DNA from: Clostridia bacterium
GTDB taxonomy: Bacteria; Bacillota; Clostridia; Christensenellales; Aristaeellaceae
DNA length: 64,000 nucleotides
Assembly (NCBI GenBank): GCA_017524615.1
Contig: JAFXVJ010000013.1
Coordinates: 1-64,000 of the forward strand
Reading direction: 5' to 3'
Shown here: piece after piece, positions 29,282-38,239 of the stretch
How positions within the stretch are numbered: the stretch's first letter is position 1
How the letters are laid out: every line of letters starts with the position of its first letter
The notes under the pieces: generated by a model
The model's database searches: none
What the model was told of the DNA's origin: nothing
What the model saw: only the letters and a program-made list of their open reading frames with translations
Position numbers and translations under genes: made by a program

Positions 29282-32128
29282 TCAATAGTCGATGGTTTCG
29301 CCGGTTAGCGCCTTCCAGGCGTTGCGCAGCACCACTTGATTGTTCACGCCGTAATCGGGGTCATTCTGCTGGGCTTCGGCCATATCCCGCAGGAAATGGA
29401 CGCACAGATGGCCGCCGAAGCCATTGTCAAGAATGGAGCCGTACAGGTGCGGTCGGTTATGCATGGTAGCGATGGTCCACGTGCCCGAGGGCAATTGCAC
29501 GTACACCGGATGAATGGTCCAGGACGTGCTGCCAAAGGAGCGATTCATGATTTGGGTATCCCGCCAGGTGGCCGGCTGGCTGTCGGCATGACGGCCGAGG
29601 GAATAGAATACCAGCTTCCAGCTCAGATGCGTGTTGGGATCGAAAATGGTATAGCTCTGTCCCGCACGCACCGTGGGCTTGATATCGTTCACCCAGTGCA
29701 GCAGTTGGATTTCGCTCGCCGCCGGGCCTTCGATCCATCCCTCCTGGGCAGGCAATTGCGACACCGGTGTGGAGTAGGGCTTGCCGTTTCCGCTGTGCAG
29801 CACGGTTCGGGTCAGGGCATCGGCGATGCCGCTGATCACCAGACCGTTGCGCTGCTGGAAAGCTACCACCGCATTGTGGGTGTCGACATCGTAGCTGCCG
29901 TTCACCTTCACAGGATACCCCAGCGCCTTCAGATCCGTTTGCAGCTTGTTTACTTCGCTGCCGCTGTCATTCACGCTGAGGGAGGAATACGTCAGGGGAC
30001 TGTCCTCCGCCCGGCGGGCGCTGCTGCTTTTGAGCAGAGCGAAAGTCTGGCTGCCGGCATAGCCGTCCACCGACAGGGCGTTCTGCTTCTGGAAGGCTTT
30101 CACGGCGTTGAAGGTAGCGTCGTCATATACATCAGTGGCGGACAGGGCGTAGCCCAGCGCGATCAGCCTGCTCTGCACCCAGGATACATCCGCCCCGGTC
30201 ATTCCTTTTTTCAGTGTGCGGGTATAAACGGAGGGATCGTCGTCCTCCGGATCCTGGGGCGCTGGCGTAGCGGAGGAACCGATAAAGGTCAGATACCTGG
30301 TCATCGCATAGCCGGTCAGGCCGTTATAGACGATCCAGCTCCATTCCTCGCCGCGGCTGAGCACCGATACCTGCGTGGCATTGGGAATACTGGTCATCAC
30401 CTTGGCGGTGGTGGACGTGGCGGCGCGCAGGTTCAGGGTGCCGCCGGACGTGGTCACCAGCGCTGTGGCGCTACCGGGCGTATCAGGCTGCCGCGTAGGC
30501 GCCGCAGTGGGCGTCGACGCGGGAACCAACGTGGGCGTAACAGTGGGCTGCGGCGTGCCGGTAAATGTTAAAAACGAGGTCATGACGTAGCCTGCATATC
30601 CGCGATAGCTCACCGCGCACCAGCTTACGCCGCGCGCCGTCACAGTCAGCAGGGTACCGTTGGGAATGGTGGTGAGCACCCTGGCGTTGGATTGGGCTGC
30701 CGCCCGCAGGTTCAGCGAACCGCCGGAGGTGGTCACATACGCCGTATTGCCGCCATCGGGTACAGACGTCACCACAGGCGCAGCCGTGGGCGTAGCCGTT
30801 GCCGACGCGGCCGGGAAGCGGAGAAACGAGGTCATCACATAGCCGGCTATGCCGTTGTATGTCACGGCGCACCAGGTGCTGCCTCGGGACAGAACGGTCA
30901 GTGGCGTCCCGTTGGGGATGACGGTCAGCACCTTGGCGGTGCTGCCGGCCCACTGACGCAGATTCAGCGACCCGCCGCTGGTGGTTACATACGCCGTTTC
31001 CCCCGCGCTGAATGTGGGAACAGGAGCGGCAGTTACGATCGGAACAGTAGCTGTTGGGACGGGAGAAGCGGAGGCATCGGAGCCAATGAACCGCAAAAAG
31101 GAAGTCATCACATAGCCGGACAAACCGTAGTAGTTTACGGCGCACCAGACCGTTCCTCTGGATACGACGGTGATTTCCGTACCGTTGGGGATGGTGGTCA
31201 GCACTTTGGCGCCGCTGTTGGCTGATGCCCGCAGGTTCAGTGATCCGCCGGTGGTGGTTACGATCGCCCTTTCCCCGCCGCCTGCTGGGGGCAGGGTAGG
31301 CGCCGCAGTCGGCTGCGCAGTGGGTACAGCCGAGGGGGCGAGCGTTCCGAATGTCAGGAATTGGCTCATCACATAGCCGCTGTATCCGTTAAAGCTGACA
31401 GCGGACCAGACATCTCCTTTGGCCGTCACCGTGACCCAGGAGCCATTCGGAATGGACATCAGGGCTTTGGAGGAGGTGCTGGTAGACGTGCGCAGATTCA
31501 GGTCTCCCCCGGTCACGAGCGCCAGCACAGAGCCGCCGGCAGTCGGCGTTTGCGTGGGGACAGGCGTGGCTGTCGCAACGGGAGAAGAGGAAGAAAAGCG
31601 CAAAAACTGGGTCATCGCGTATCCCATTATGCCGTTATACACGACCGTGCACCAGTTATTCCCCCGCTGCAGCACGGTCACCTCAGCGCCGAAGGGAATG
31701 GTGGTCAGCACTTTGGCTGAGGCGGACATCCCCTGCCTCAGGTTCAGCGAACCGCCGGTGGTATAAACCGTGGCTGTTTCCCCGGAAGCGGCAGGCGTCG
31801 TCACTGGGGCGGGGGACGGCGTAACGCTGACCGCAGCGTTGGCCGATACCAGGGAATACAAAAGCGTCAGGGTCTTGTCTCCCGCCACGCCGTCTGCCGT
31901 CAAACCGTGCTGGCGCTGGAAAGAGCGCACCACGGCCACTGTGTCTGTGCCATATTTCCCATCTACCTTGATGGAATAGCCCAAATCCTTCAGCGCCTGC
32001 TGCATGGCGGCCACTTCCGGCCCCTCCATGCCCTTTTCCAGCTTGTTATAGGCCAGCGCCGTGCTGCCGGCCAGCAGCAGCAGCGCCATCACCAGCGCCA
32101 TCAGGCGCTTGAATCGCGAGTGTCTCAA
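29282..32128 (-). CDS. surface protein with six SH3 repeats, three peptidoglycan-binding domains and an unknown C-terminal domain
   Basis: A 948-residue exported protein. After the signal peptide (LMALVMALLLLAGSTALA), residues ~28-90 are a PG_binding_1 domain. Six bacterial SH3 repeats follow (each near 60 residues, with GGSLNLR, a TIPNGT turn and GYVMTSFLRF), joined by T/P/S-rich linkers. Two further PG_binding_1 domains (KGMTGADVSWVQSRLIALGY; NDSGSEVNKLQTDLKALGY) come next. The last ~190 residues hold an unassigned domain with MHNRPH and GGHLCVHF, whose Cys and His could be catalytic, faintly like L,D-transpeptidase centres. The start is TTG 32128: AAGGAGG lies 9 nt upstream, while ATG 32158 would put that site inside the gene. 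Cell-wall binding is well supported; enzymatic activity is inference. Confidence 0.85.
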   Translation of the reverse strand: MRHSRFKRLMALVMALLLLAGSTALAYNKLEKGMEGPEVAAMQQALKDLGYSIKVDGKYGTDTVAVVRSFQRQHGLTADGVAGDKTLTLLYSLVSANAAVSVTPSPAPVTTPAASGETATVYTTGGSLNLRQGMSASAKVLTTIPFGAEVTVLQRGNNWCTVVYNGIMGYAMTQFLRFSSSSPVATATPVPTQTPTAGGSVLALVTGGDLNLRTSTSTSSKALMSIPNGSWVTVTAKGDVWSAVSFNGYSGYVMSQFLTFGTLAPSAVPTAQPTAAPTLPPAGGGERAIVTTTGGSLNLRASANSGAKVLTTIPNGTEITVVSRGTVWCAVNYYGLSGYVMTSFLRFIGSDASASPVPTATVPIVTAAPVPTFSAGETAYVTTSGGSLNLRQWAGSTAKVLTVIPNGTPLTVLSRGSTWCAVTYNGIAGYVMTSFLRFPAASATATPTAAPVVTSVPDGGNTAYVTTSGGSLNLRAAAQSNARVLTTIPNGTLLTVTARGVSWCAVSYRGYAGYVMTSFLTFTGTPQPTVTPTLVPASTPTAAPTRQPDTPGSATALVTTSGGTLNLRAATSTTAKVMTSIPNATQVSVLSRGEEWSWIVYNGLTGYAMTRYLTFIGSSATPAPQDPEDDDPSVYTRTLKKGMTGADVSWVQSRLIALGYALSATDVYDDATFNAVKAFQKQNALSVDGYAGSQTFALLKSSSARRAEDSPLTYSSLSVNDSGSEVNKLQTDLKALGYPVKVNGSYDVDTHNAVVAFQQRNGLVISGIADALTRTVLHSGNGKPYSTPVSQLPAQEGWIEGPAASEIQLLHWVNDIKPTVRAGQSYTIFDPNTHLSWKLVFYSLGRHADSQPATWRDTQIMNRSFGSTSWTIHPVYVQLPSGTWTIATMHNRPHLYGSILDNGFGGHLCVHFLRDMAEAQQNDPDYGVNNQVVLRNAWKALTGETIDY
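30285..31780 (-). repeat. six tandem SH3-coding repeats
   Basis: About 240-bp units repeated at DNA level within the SH3 protein gene. Copies 3, 4 and 5 are the most alike (GGSLNLRxxAxS...VLTxIPNGT...SRGxxWCAVxY), copies 2 and 6 the most diverged. Such arrays expand and contract by recombination, so the number may vary between strains and be prone to assembly errors. Confidence 0.85.
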
Positions 32129-32233
32129 TGGGAGTCGCCTCCTTGCCGCGGTACGCATGATCGGATGAAATCCTTGCGTCCGGCACGCTTTTTCTCCGTG
32201 TCCGACGCGTCAGAAAGCTCCGCATTCGCCAGT

Positions 32234-32262
32234 ATTATATCATAGGGCAAATCCGTTTGTAA
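32234..32262 (-). promoter_or_regulatory. promoter of the SH3 protein-ridA unit
   Basis: On the minus strand TTACAA (32257-32262), a 17-nt spacer and TATAAT (32234-32239) with an extended TGA. Confidence 0.75.
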
Positions 32263-32338
32263 ACGGAAAGCACGAATGTGTTACAATTTGGCCACAAAAC
32301 CGGAATCTGCCAGCCCGTTCCGGACGGCCATTTTCCCC

Positions 32339-32367
32339 TTGCTTCGACAGCGCATTCATGGTAAGAT
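32339..32367 (+). promoter_or_regulatory. probable promoter of the lipase gene
   Basis: TTGCTT (32339-32344), a 17-nt spacer and TAAGAT (32362-32367) with an extended TGG. A second candidate, the extended TGTTACAAT at 32279-32287, lies upstream. Confidence 0.55.
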
Positions 32368-32401
32368 AGGCAGGTGTAAACGGACGAAAGGAGCACGAAG
32401 G

Positions 32402-33913
32402 ATGGCCGGAAAAGGAACTGTCACCGGTTGCGATTTATCCGATGTAACATCGCTGTGCATGCCCTGGATCAGCATAAACGGGCAGCGTCAGCCCGGTTTT
32501 TCCCGGGCCGCTGCGCTTTTATCCCTGGAATTGGCCGCGTCCGCCTATGACCTGGCGCTGGATGCCTGGCGGGAGGCGGGATGGCACGATATCTCCTATC
32601 TGGTGGACAACGCGTTATTTTCCGCTGTGGTAGGGAAAAAAGAACTCAAGGACACGGACACCAATACGGCAGAACGCTTTCAGCGCCTGGCCCAGGCGCG
32701 TTTGAAGCGCCTCAACCCTTTCAGTCAGCTGCGGGGCACCCTGCGCCAGCGGGAAGGCAGCGACACCTGCAAGGCTGTGGTGATGCTTCACCGCGCCCTC
32801 AGGGATCATTACGTGGTGGCCATTGGTTTCATGGGGACAGGAAAACGGATCTATGATTGGATTTCCAATTTCCGAATGAGCCAGAATGAGGGGATGCACA
32901 ACGGCTTTTTGCAATTGACCCAGCGCTTTGAAATGCACTGCGATCAGATTTTGTTTCCCGAAACAGCCAAGGAATTAGGGCTGAGCCAGCTTTCCCTGGC
33001 CGATATCCTGACGGAGTGCCGCCGTCCCCAGAGCCGCTTCCGCATTTGGATGGCGGGACACAGCCAGGGCGGCGCCGTGATGCAATTGTTCGCCTATCGG
33101 CAGGTGCGTCAGGGGCTGCTTCGCCAGCATATGCTGGGCTATGGCTTTGCGTCTCCCAGCGCCGTTTACCTGCATCCAGCCTGCGATCCGGGCAGCTTTC
33201 CCCTGTTTCACATCATCAATGCGGATGATGTGGTGCCCCGGGTGGGCGCGCAGCTGCATTTGGGTCGCTGCCGGGTCTTCCTGCCGGACAGCGCCATGCG
33301 GGAGGCATGCTACGGCCAGATCTGGCAGGATCCCGCCTTCCGGGCTGTGCTGAGCCTGACGCGCACCATCCGGGACAATAATTCGGCCATGCTGCTGTTC
33401 CTGGCTCTTCTGCGTACCCTGACCAAAATGCCCGGTGAGGACGCGGCTGCCGTGTTTAACAGCCTGATGGGCAAAATCATGCCGGATTTCCTGCTGGGCA
33501 TGATCAGCGGGAAAATGGATGATATGCTGTCTCTTCTGATCCGGAAAACCGAGCAAGGCTATGCACAGAACATCGGCAGCGACCTGCCTGAGACACAGCT
33601 TTTCTCCCTGTGCCAGCGGATGGAAAACCTGATCCGGCAGTTCGGCACCATGCCCTTCGCCAAGGCCGTTGGCAGGGCCCTGGGCATGCCCCACAAGCTG
33701 CGAGGCACCAATGCCGCCAATGGGACGGCGCCTTACCAATATCTGGTGACGGAGCGTTTTGACGATCTGCGTCACCGCGTCTGGTGCGCATCGGCGGTCA
33801 CCGACAGTTTGGCCACGCGAAATGCACGCCGCCGTCTGCCCGCAGGGCGATACGCAGGTTTCAGCACGGCAAAGAACCGACGCTCCCGCCGCACAGGCGC
33901 CGGCCGCAGCTGA
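32402..33913 (+). CDS. class 3 lipase-like alpha/beta hydrolase
   Basis: A 503-residue protein with a class 3 lipase core. The nucleophile Ser221 is in AGHSQGG, a probable catalytic Asp is at 275-276 in INADDVVPR, and the preceding VVAIGFMGTGKRIYDWISN...HNGFL segment matches the family's beta-strand, oxyanion and HxGF positions. No signal peptide or membrane segment is seen, so the enzyme is probably intracellular; the C-terminus is strongly basic (about 30 residues rich in Arg). ATG 32402 has AAGGAG at about 32389; the open frame upstream to 32276 overlaps the promoter. Substrate and role are unknown. It stands alone between two minus-strand units. Confidence 0.78.
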   Translation: MAGKGTVTGCDLSDVTSLCMPWISINGQRQPGFSRAAALLSLELAASAYDLALDAWREAGWHDISYLVDNALFSAVVGKKELKDTDTNTAERFQRLAQARLKRLNPFSQLRGTLRQREGSDTCKAVVMLHRALRDHYVVAIGFMGTGKRIYDWISNFRMSQNEGMHNGFLQLTQRFEMHCDQILFPETAKELGLSQLSLADILTECRRPQSRFRIWMAGHSQGGAVMQLFAYRQVRQGLLRQHMLGYGFASPSAVYLHPACDPGSFPLFHIINADDVVPRVGAQLHLGRCRVFLPDSAMREACYGQIWQDPAFRAVLSLTRTIRDNNSAMLLFLALLRTLTKMPGEDAAAVFNSLMGKIMPDFLLGMISGKMDDMLSLLIRKTEQGYAQNIGSDLPETQLFSLCQRMENLIRQFGTMPFAKAVGRALGMPHKLRGTNAANGTAPYQYLVTERFDDLRHRVWCASAVTDSLATRNARRRLPAGRYAGFSTAKNRRSRRTGAGRS

Positions 33914-34015
33914 TGTGTTATCACGGAGTCATTCCATGAGAATTCTCGGATTCTGCTGATTTATCGCAGATAAAGCCATGTCGATTTGCCTGGAATACTG
34001 ATATCCTGATGCAAT

Positions 34016-34048
34016 GAAAAAGGCCCGCGCTGTCAATCAGCGTCGGGC
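34016..34048 (-). terminator. terminator of the xylB-GH3 operon
   Basis: On the minus strand GGCCCGACGCTG pairs with CAGCGCGGGCC (one bulge), followed by TTTTT. On the plus strand it may stop the lipase transcript less efficiently. The remainder of 33914-34073 holds nothing else I can name. Confidence 0.75.
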
Positions 34049-34073
34049 CGATACTATATTGTTCCGATGATTC

Positions 34074-36170
34074 TCAGCAGTCCACGGTCACGCTGGCGTG
34101 GCCAGTCAAGGACTGGGTGCGGGCATCGGGCTGTCCCATGCCCACATACAGCTTCACGTTTCCCTCTTTCACGAAGTCTCCCGCTTCATTGACCACCAGG
34201 AAAGCGGTCTGTTTGACAGAAACGGACACGTGTTCTGTTTTTCCGGCGCTAACAGACACGCGACGGAAGGCAACCAAACGAGGATGAAGCGGCGCGTTTT
34301 TGCTGCCTTCATTCTGGCAGTAAATCTGAACCACATCCTCCGTGTCCATCGCGCCGTCATTTTTCACGGTGGCATGCACGGTTACGCCGTCCGCTGTCTT
34401 TTCGACGGACGCAGCCTGCACGTATACATCTCCGTAGGTGAGCCCATAACCGAAGGGATACAGCGGTTCGCCCTCAAAATACCGATAGGTGCGCCCCTGC
34501 AGGCTGTAATCGGTGAAGGCGGGCATTTCCTGCAACTGTTCATTGCGGTAGAAGGTGACGGGCAGCTTGCCGGAGGGTGACGCCTCGCCCAGCAGCAGAT
34601 CGGCAACGGCCTTGCCGCCCTGGGAGCCGGGATACCAGCACACCATCACGGCGTCGGCCATGTCGCCCGCCTCCTTCAGGTCGATGGCGCTGCCGGCGGT
34701 GAGACAGATCACCGTGGGTTTGCCCACCTTCAGAACCGCGTCCATCATCCGGCGCTGAGAAGCGGGCAGCAGTAAATCCAGCTTATCGGCGGAACCGTAG
34801 GGATTGCCGGTGTCGCCCTGCTCGCCCTCCAAGGTCTCATCCAGGCCCACCACGATGATCACCACATCGCTGTTTTCCGCCACTGTAAGGGCCTCGCTCA
34901 GCCGATCGTCCTTTTCCTGGGACAGGCTGGACATCTTGTCCAGATACAGGTGGCAGCCCTCGGAGCAAAGCACCCGGGCCTTGCCCGCCAGGGCGTCCTG
35001 CAGACCGGTCTGGATCGTGATATAGCGGGACGCAGTGCCGTGATAGTTGCCGATCAGGGAGGAAAAGCTGTTGGCGTTGGGGCCGATGACGCCAACAGTG
35101 CGGATTTTGCTCATATCCAGCGGCAGCAGGCCATTATTCTTCACCAGCACGCAGCTCTTCCGGGCTGTTTCCTCGGCCTTCCTGAGGTGCTCTTCACACT
35201 CCACCACGGTATAGGGGATATCGTCGTAAGCGCTGCCCTCCCCCATGATGCCCAGCATATAGCGGGTGGTGAACAGCCTGACGGCGCTCTCCCGGATCTT
35301 ATCCTCGCTGAGTTTCCCGGCCATCACGGCGGCGATCAGCTTTTCATAGGTGCAGCCGCAGTTCAGATCGCATCCGGCGTTCAGCGCCATGGCTGCGGAA
35401 TCCACCGGATTATCCGTTACGTGATGCCCTTCATGGAAATCCTTGATGGCCCAGCAGTCGCTGACGAAATGGCCTTCAAAGCCCCAATCGCCGCGAAGGC
35501 GGCCCATCAGATCCTTAGACGCGCAGCAAGGCTCTCCGTTGGTCCGGTTGTACGCGCCCATGACGGATTCCACCTTGGCTTCCGTGACCAGCTTTTTGAA
35601 GGCAGGCAGGTAAGTTTCCGCCATGTCTTTTTTACTGACGACGGCGTCAAATTCATGACGCAGATCTTCCGGCCCGGAATGCACGGCGAAATGCTTGGCG
35701 CAGGCGGCTGCCTTCATGGTATCGCCCTTGCCCTGCAAGCCCCGCACGTACGCCGCGCCGATTTCACCGGTCAGCGTGGGATCCTCGCCGAAGGTTTCCT
35801 GGCCGCGGCCCCAGCGGGGGTCTCGGAAGATATTGATGTTGGGGGACCAGAAGGTGAGCCCCTTGTAAATATCCGTGTCGCCGTGGCGGGAGGCGGCGTT
35901 GTATTTGGCGCGGCCTTCCGTAGCGGAAATATCGCCCAGTTCTTCTACCAGCTCGGGATCAAACGTGGCGCCCATGCCGATGGCCTGGGGATACATGGTG
36001 GCCATGCCGGCCCGGGCAACGCCGTGGAGCGCTTCATTCCACCAGTTATAGGAGGGAACGCCCAGGCGCTCGATGGCAGGGGCCTGATAGCTCAGCTGGG
36101 ATGCCGCTTCCTCCAGGGTCATTTGATCGACCAAAGCCTGTGCCTTTTTTTTCGCTTCGTCTCGATGCAT
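34074..36170 (-). CDS. glycoside hydrolase family 3, beta-xylosidase-like
   Basis: A 698-residue GH3 enzyme without signal peptide, so it probably acts on imported oligosaccharides. The N-terminal TIM barrel begins with SYNWWNEALHGVARAG, a hallmark of the xylosidase/arabinosidase branch, includes the substrate-binding KHF and the nucleophile Asp238 in GHFVSDCWAI. The (alpha/beta)6 sandwich follows, and a fibronectin III-like C-terminal domain (VTVHATVKNDGAMDTEDVVQIYCQ) completes the usual three-domain form. It lies 11 nt after xylulokinase, and AAGGAG overlaps that gene's stop. The pair points to xylose or arabinoxylan use. Specificity for xylose rather than glucose is inference from motif and neighbour. 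Confidence 0.9.
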   Translation of the reverse strand: MHRDEAKKKAQALVDQMTLEEAASQLSYQAPAIERLGVPSYNWWNEALHGVARAGMATMYPQAIGMGATFDPELVEELGDISATEGRAKYNAASRHGDTDIYKGLTFWSPNINIFRDPRWGRGQETFGEDPTLTGEIGAAYVRGLQGKGDTMKAAACAKHFAVHSGPEDLRHEFDAVVSKKDMAETYLPAFKKLVTEAKVESVMGAYNRTNGEPCCASKDLMGRLRGDWGFEGHFVSDCWAIKDFHEGHHVTDNPVDSAAMALNAGCDLNCGCTYEKLIAAVMAGKLSEDKIRESAVRLFTTRYMLGIMGEGSAYDDIPYTVVECEEHLRKAEETARKSCVLVKNNGLLPLDMSKIRTVGVIGPNANSFSSLIGNYHGTASRYITIQTGLQDALAGKARVLCSEGCHLYLDKMSSLSQEKDDRLSEALTVAENSDVVIIVVGLDETLEGEQGDTGNPYGSADKLDLLLPASQRRMMDAVLKVGKPTVICLTAGSAIDLKEAGDMADAVMVCWYPGSQGGKAVADLLLGEASPSGKLPVTFYRNEQLQEMPAFTDYSLQGRTYRYFEGEPLYPFGYGLTYGDVYVQAASVEKTADGVTVHATVKNDGAMDTEDVVQIYCQNEGSKNAPLHPRLVAFRRVSVSAGKTEHVSVSVKQTAFLVVNEAGDFVKEGNVKLYVGMGQPDARTQSLTGHASVTVDC

Positions 36171-36181
36171 ATCGCTTCTCC

Positions 36182-37665
36182 TTATCTGATTTCCGGGAAG
36201 GTGCTCTTCAGCGCCGGATAAATCTTCTTGAATTTCTGGTACTGCGCTTCATACCGCGCCGCGATTTCCGGATCGGGCTCAATGACCTTCGCCGTTTTCA
36301 CCAGAGCGTCGGCGCAGGCTTGTACGCTTTCATATTCGCCGGTGCCCACCATGGCCAGCATGGCGCCGCCGTAGCCGGGGCCCTCTTCCGCCTGGGGGAT
36401 CTCCAGGGGAATATTCAGCACGTTGGCCATGATCTTCCGCCACAGGGGGGATTTGGCCCCGCCGCCGCACAGCTTGCTCTTTTCAATGGGGATGTTCAGC
36501 GCCTTGGCGATTTCAAAGCTGTCACGGATGGCGAAGGATACGCCTTCCAGCACGGCCTGCACCAAATCCGCCCGGCTGGTATCCATGGACAGCCCGATCA
36601 GGGTACCCCGGGCGTCGGTATCGTTGATGGGGCTGCGTTCGCCCATCAGGTAAGGCAGGAAGAATACGCTATTGCGGCCCAGCCGGTCGTCGGAAATATC
36701 CTTCTGTTCGCCGGCATAATCCTTGGTTTTCAGGATCTCGTCACAGAACCACTTGTTGCAGCTGGCGGCGGACAGCACCACGCCCATCAGATGATAGTGG
36801 CCGTTGGCGTGCGCGAAGGAATGCAGGGCGTTATAGGGATCCACGCTGAATTTGTCGGAAGAAATGAAGATGGTGCCGGAGGTGCCCAGGGAAATGTTGC
36901 AGCTGCCGTCTTTCACCGTGCCGGTGCCCACGGCGGCGGCGGCGTTGTCGCCCGCGCCCGCGATCACCTTGACGCCGGCGGGAATGCCCAGCAGATCGGC
37001 GATTTCCGGCTTCACTTCGCCCACCACCTCATAGCTTTCAAACAGCTTGGGCATCTGATCCAGCCGCACGTGACAAATCTCCATCATTTCCTTGGACCAG
37101 GTCTTGTGCTGCACGTCCAGCAGCAAGATACCGGAAGCATCGGAATAATCGCAGGAGTGCACGCCGGTCAGCCGATAATTGATGTAATCCTTGGGCAGCA
37201 TGATCTTGGCGATCCGGCGGAAATTCTCCGGCTCATTTTGCTCCATCCAGATCAGCTTGGGCGCGGTAAAGCCGGCAAAGGCGATGTTGGCGGTATACTG
37301 GGACAGTTTATCCTTGCCGATCACATTGTTCAGATAATCCACCGCGTCGGCAGTGCGGCCATCGTTCCACAAAATGGCGGGGCGAATCACCCGATCGTTT
37401 TCGTCCAGGGCTACCAGGCCGTGCATTTGTCCGCCGCAGCCGATACCGACAACGCTGGCGGTGTCAAAGCCCTGCAGCAGTTCCCCAATGCCGTCCACAC
37501 AGGCGTTCCACCAATCATCGGGCTGCTGCTCGCACCAGCCGGGCTGCGGAAAATACAGGGATATTCCCGGGATACGGAATTGAGGATCTTGCCGCAGCCA
37601 TCCACCAGCAGCAGCTTTACAGCGGAAGTGCCCAGGTCAACACCAATATACAGTTTCGTGCTCAT
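36182..37665 (-). pseudogene. xylB: xylulokinase, split by a one-base frameshift
   Basis: FGGY-family kinase that phosphorylates D-xylulose. The first ~35 residues (MSTKLYIGVDLGTSAVKLLLVDG, start ATG 37665 with AAGGAGG upstream) lie in one frame. The remaining ~445 (QPGW...GCGGQMHGLVAL, LPKDYINYRLTG, AGAGDNAAAAVGTG, GGGAKSPLWRKIMANVL) lie in another. The frames would join if one C were restored in the CCC run at 37558-37560, giving REYPLYFPQPGW. Every other motif is intact and the downstream GH3 is normal, so this may be a sequencing error in a homopolymer, a very recent mutation or a phase-variable tract. If real, ATG 37498 could only make a protein lacking the phosphate-binding N-terminus. 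Confidence 0.88.
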
Positions 37666-37730
37666 CGCTTTCCGTTTCCTCCTTGCGTTCATTTTGCGGC
37701 CAAACGGCTGCCTGATTCTCATATATGTTT

Positions 37731-37759
37731 ATTTTACCATATACGCCGTCATCCGGCAA
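37731..37759 (-). promoter_or_regulatory. promoter of the xylB-GH3 operon
   Basis: On the minus strand TTGCCG (37754-37759), a 17-nt spacer and TAAAAT (37731-37736) with an extended TGG. I saw no clear catabolite-response or XylR operator here. Confidence 0.65.
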
Positions 37760-37998
37760 GCGCCATTCCTTGCTTTTCTATATCCATTCGTTGCTTTTCG
37801 CGTCATTCACGGTTTTCCCGTTTTCCAGCTTTTCACGTGTATCCCAGTGGGATTGAATGCGTCCTGAACGATCATTTTCATTTCCGTGGCATGTGCCGCA
37901 TGGATTCTGCGCTTCTACCGGCGATGATGCGTTCCATCCTGGGAAATCCGCTGCCGCCTGCCATTTGGAAGGCTTCGCCGTATATTCCCGGAACAAAG

Positions 37999-38061
37999 AA
38001 AAGGCAGGGATAGCCTTCAAAAATGAACTCATTCATTTTCTCGGGAATCTCTGCCTTTTTT
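37999..38061 (-). terminator. complex terminator downstream of hppA, within a 480-nt gap
   Basis: AAAAGGCAGGGAT (37999-38011) pairs with ATCTCTGCCTTTT (38047-38059), and an inner AAAATGA/TCATTTT stem lies between. T-runs flank both sides, so it can act on either strand. It lies about 180 nt after the hppA stop and before the xylB promoter. In the rest of 37760-38239 I see no gene with convincing coding features. Confidence 0.7.
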
Positions 38062-38239
38062 CGTGCGCGCTTGGCGCGCAGGCGGATGATAAAACCGATC
38101 GGCCGGATGAGCTGTTTCCTTCGCCCGACGGATTTGTATCCGATCAACCGCGGGAAGAGGGATCCTGGGAGGCCTTGCCGTCCCGATCATGGAGGCGGAC
38201 AACACCCCGCGGTTTCCCCTCGCACAGTTGACAATGGCA

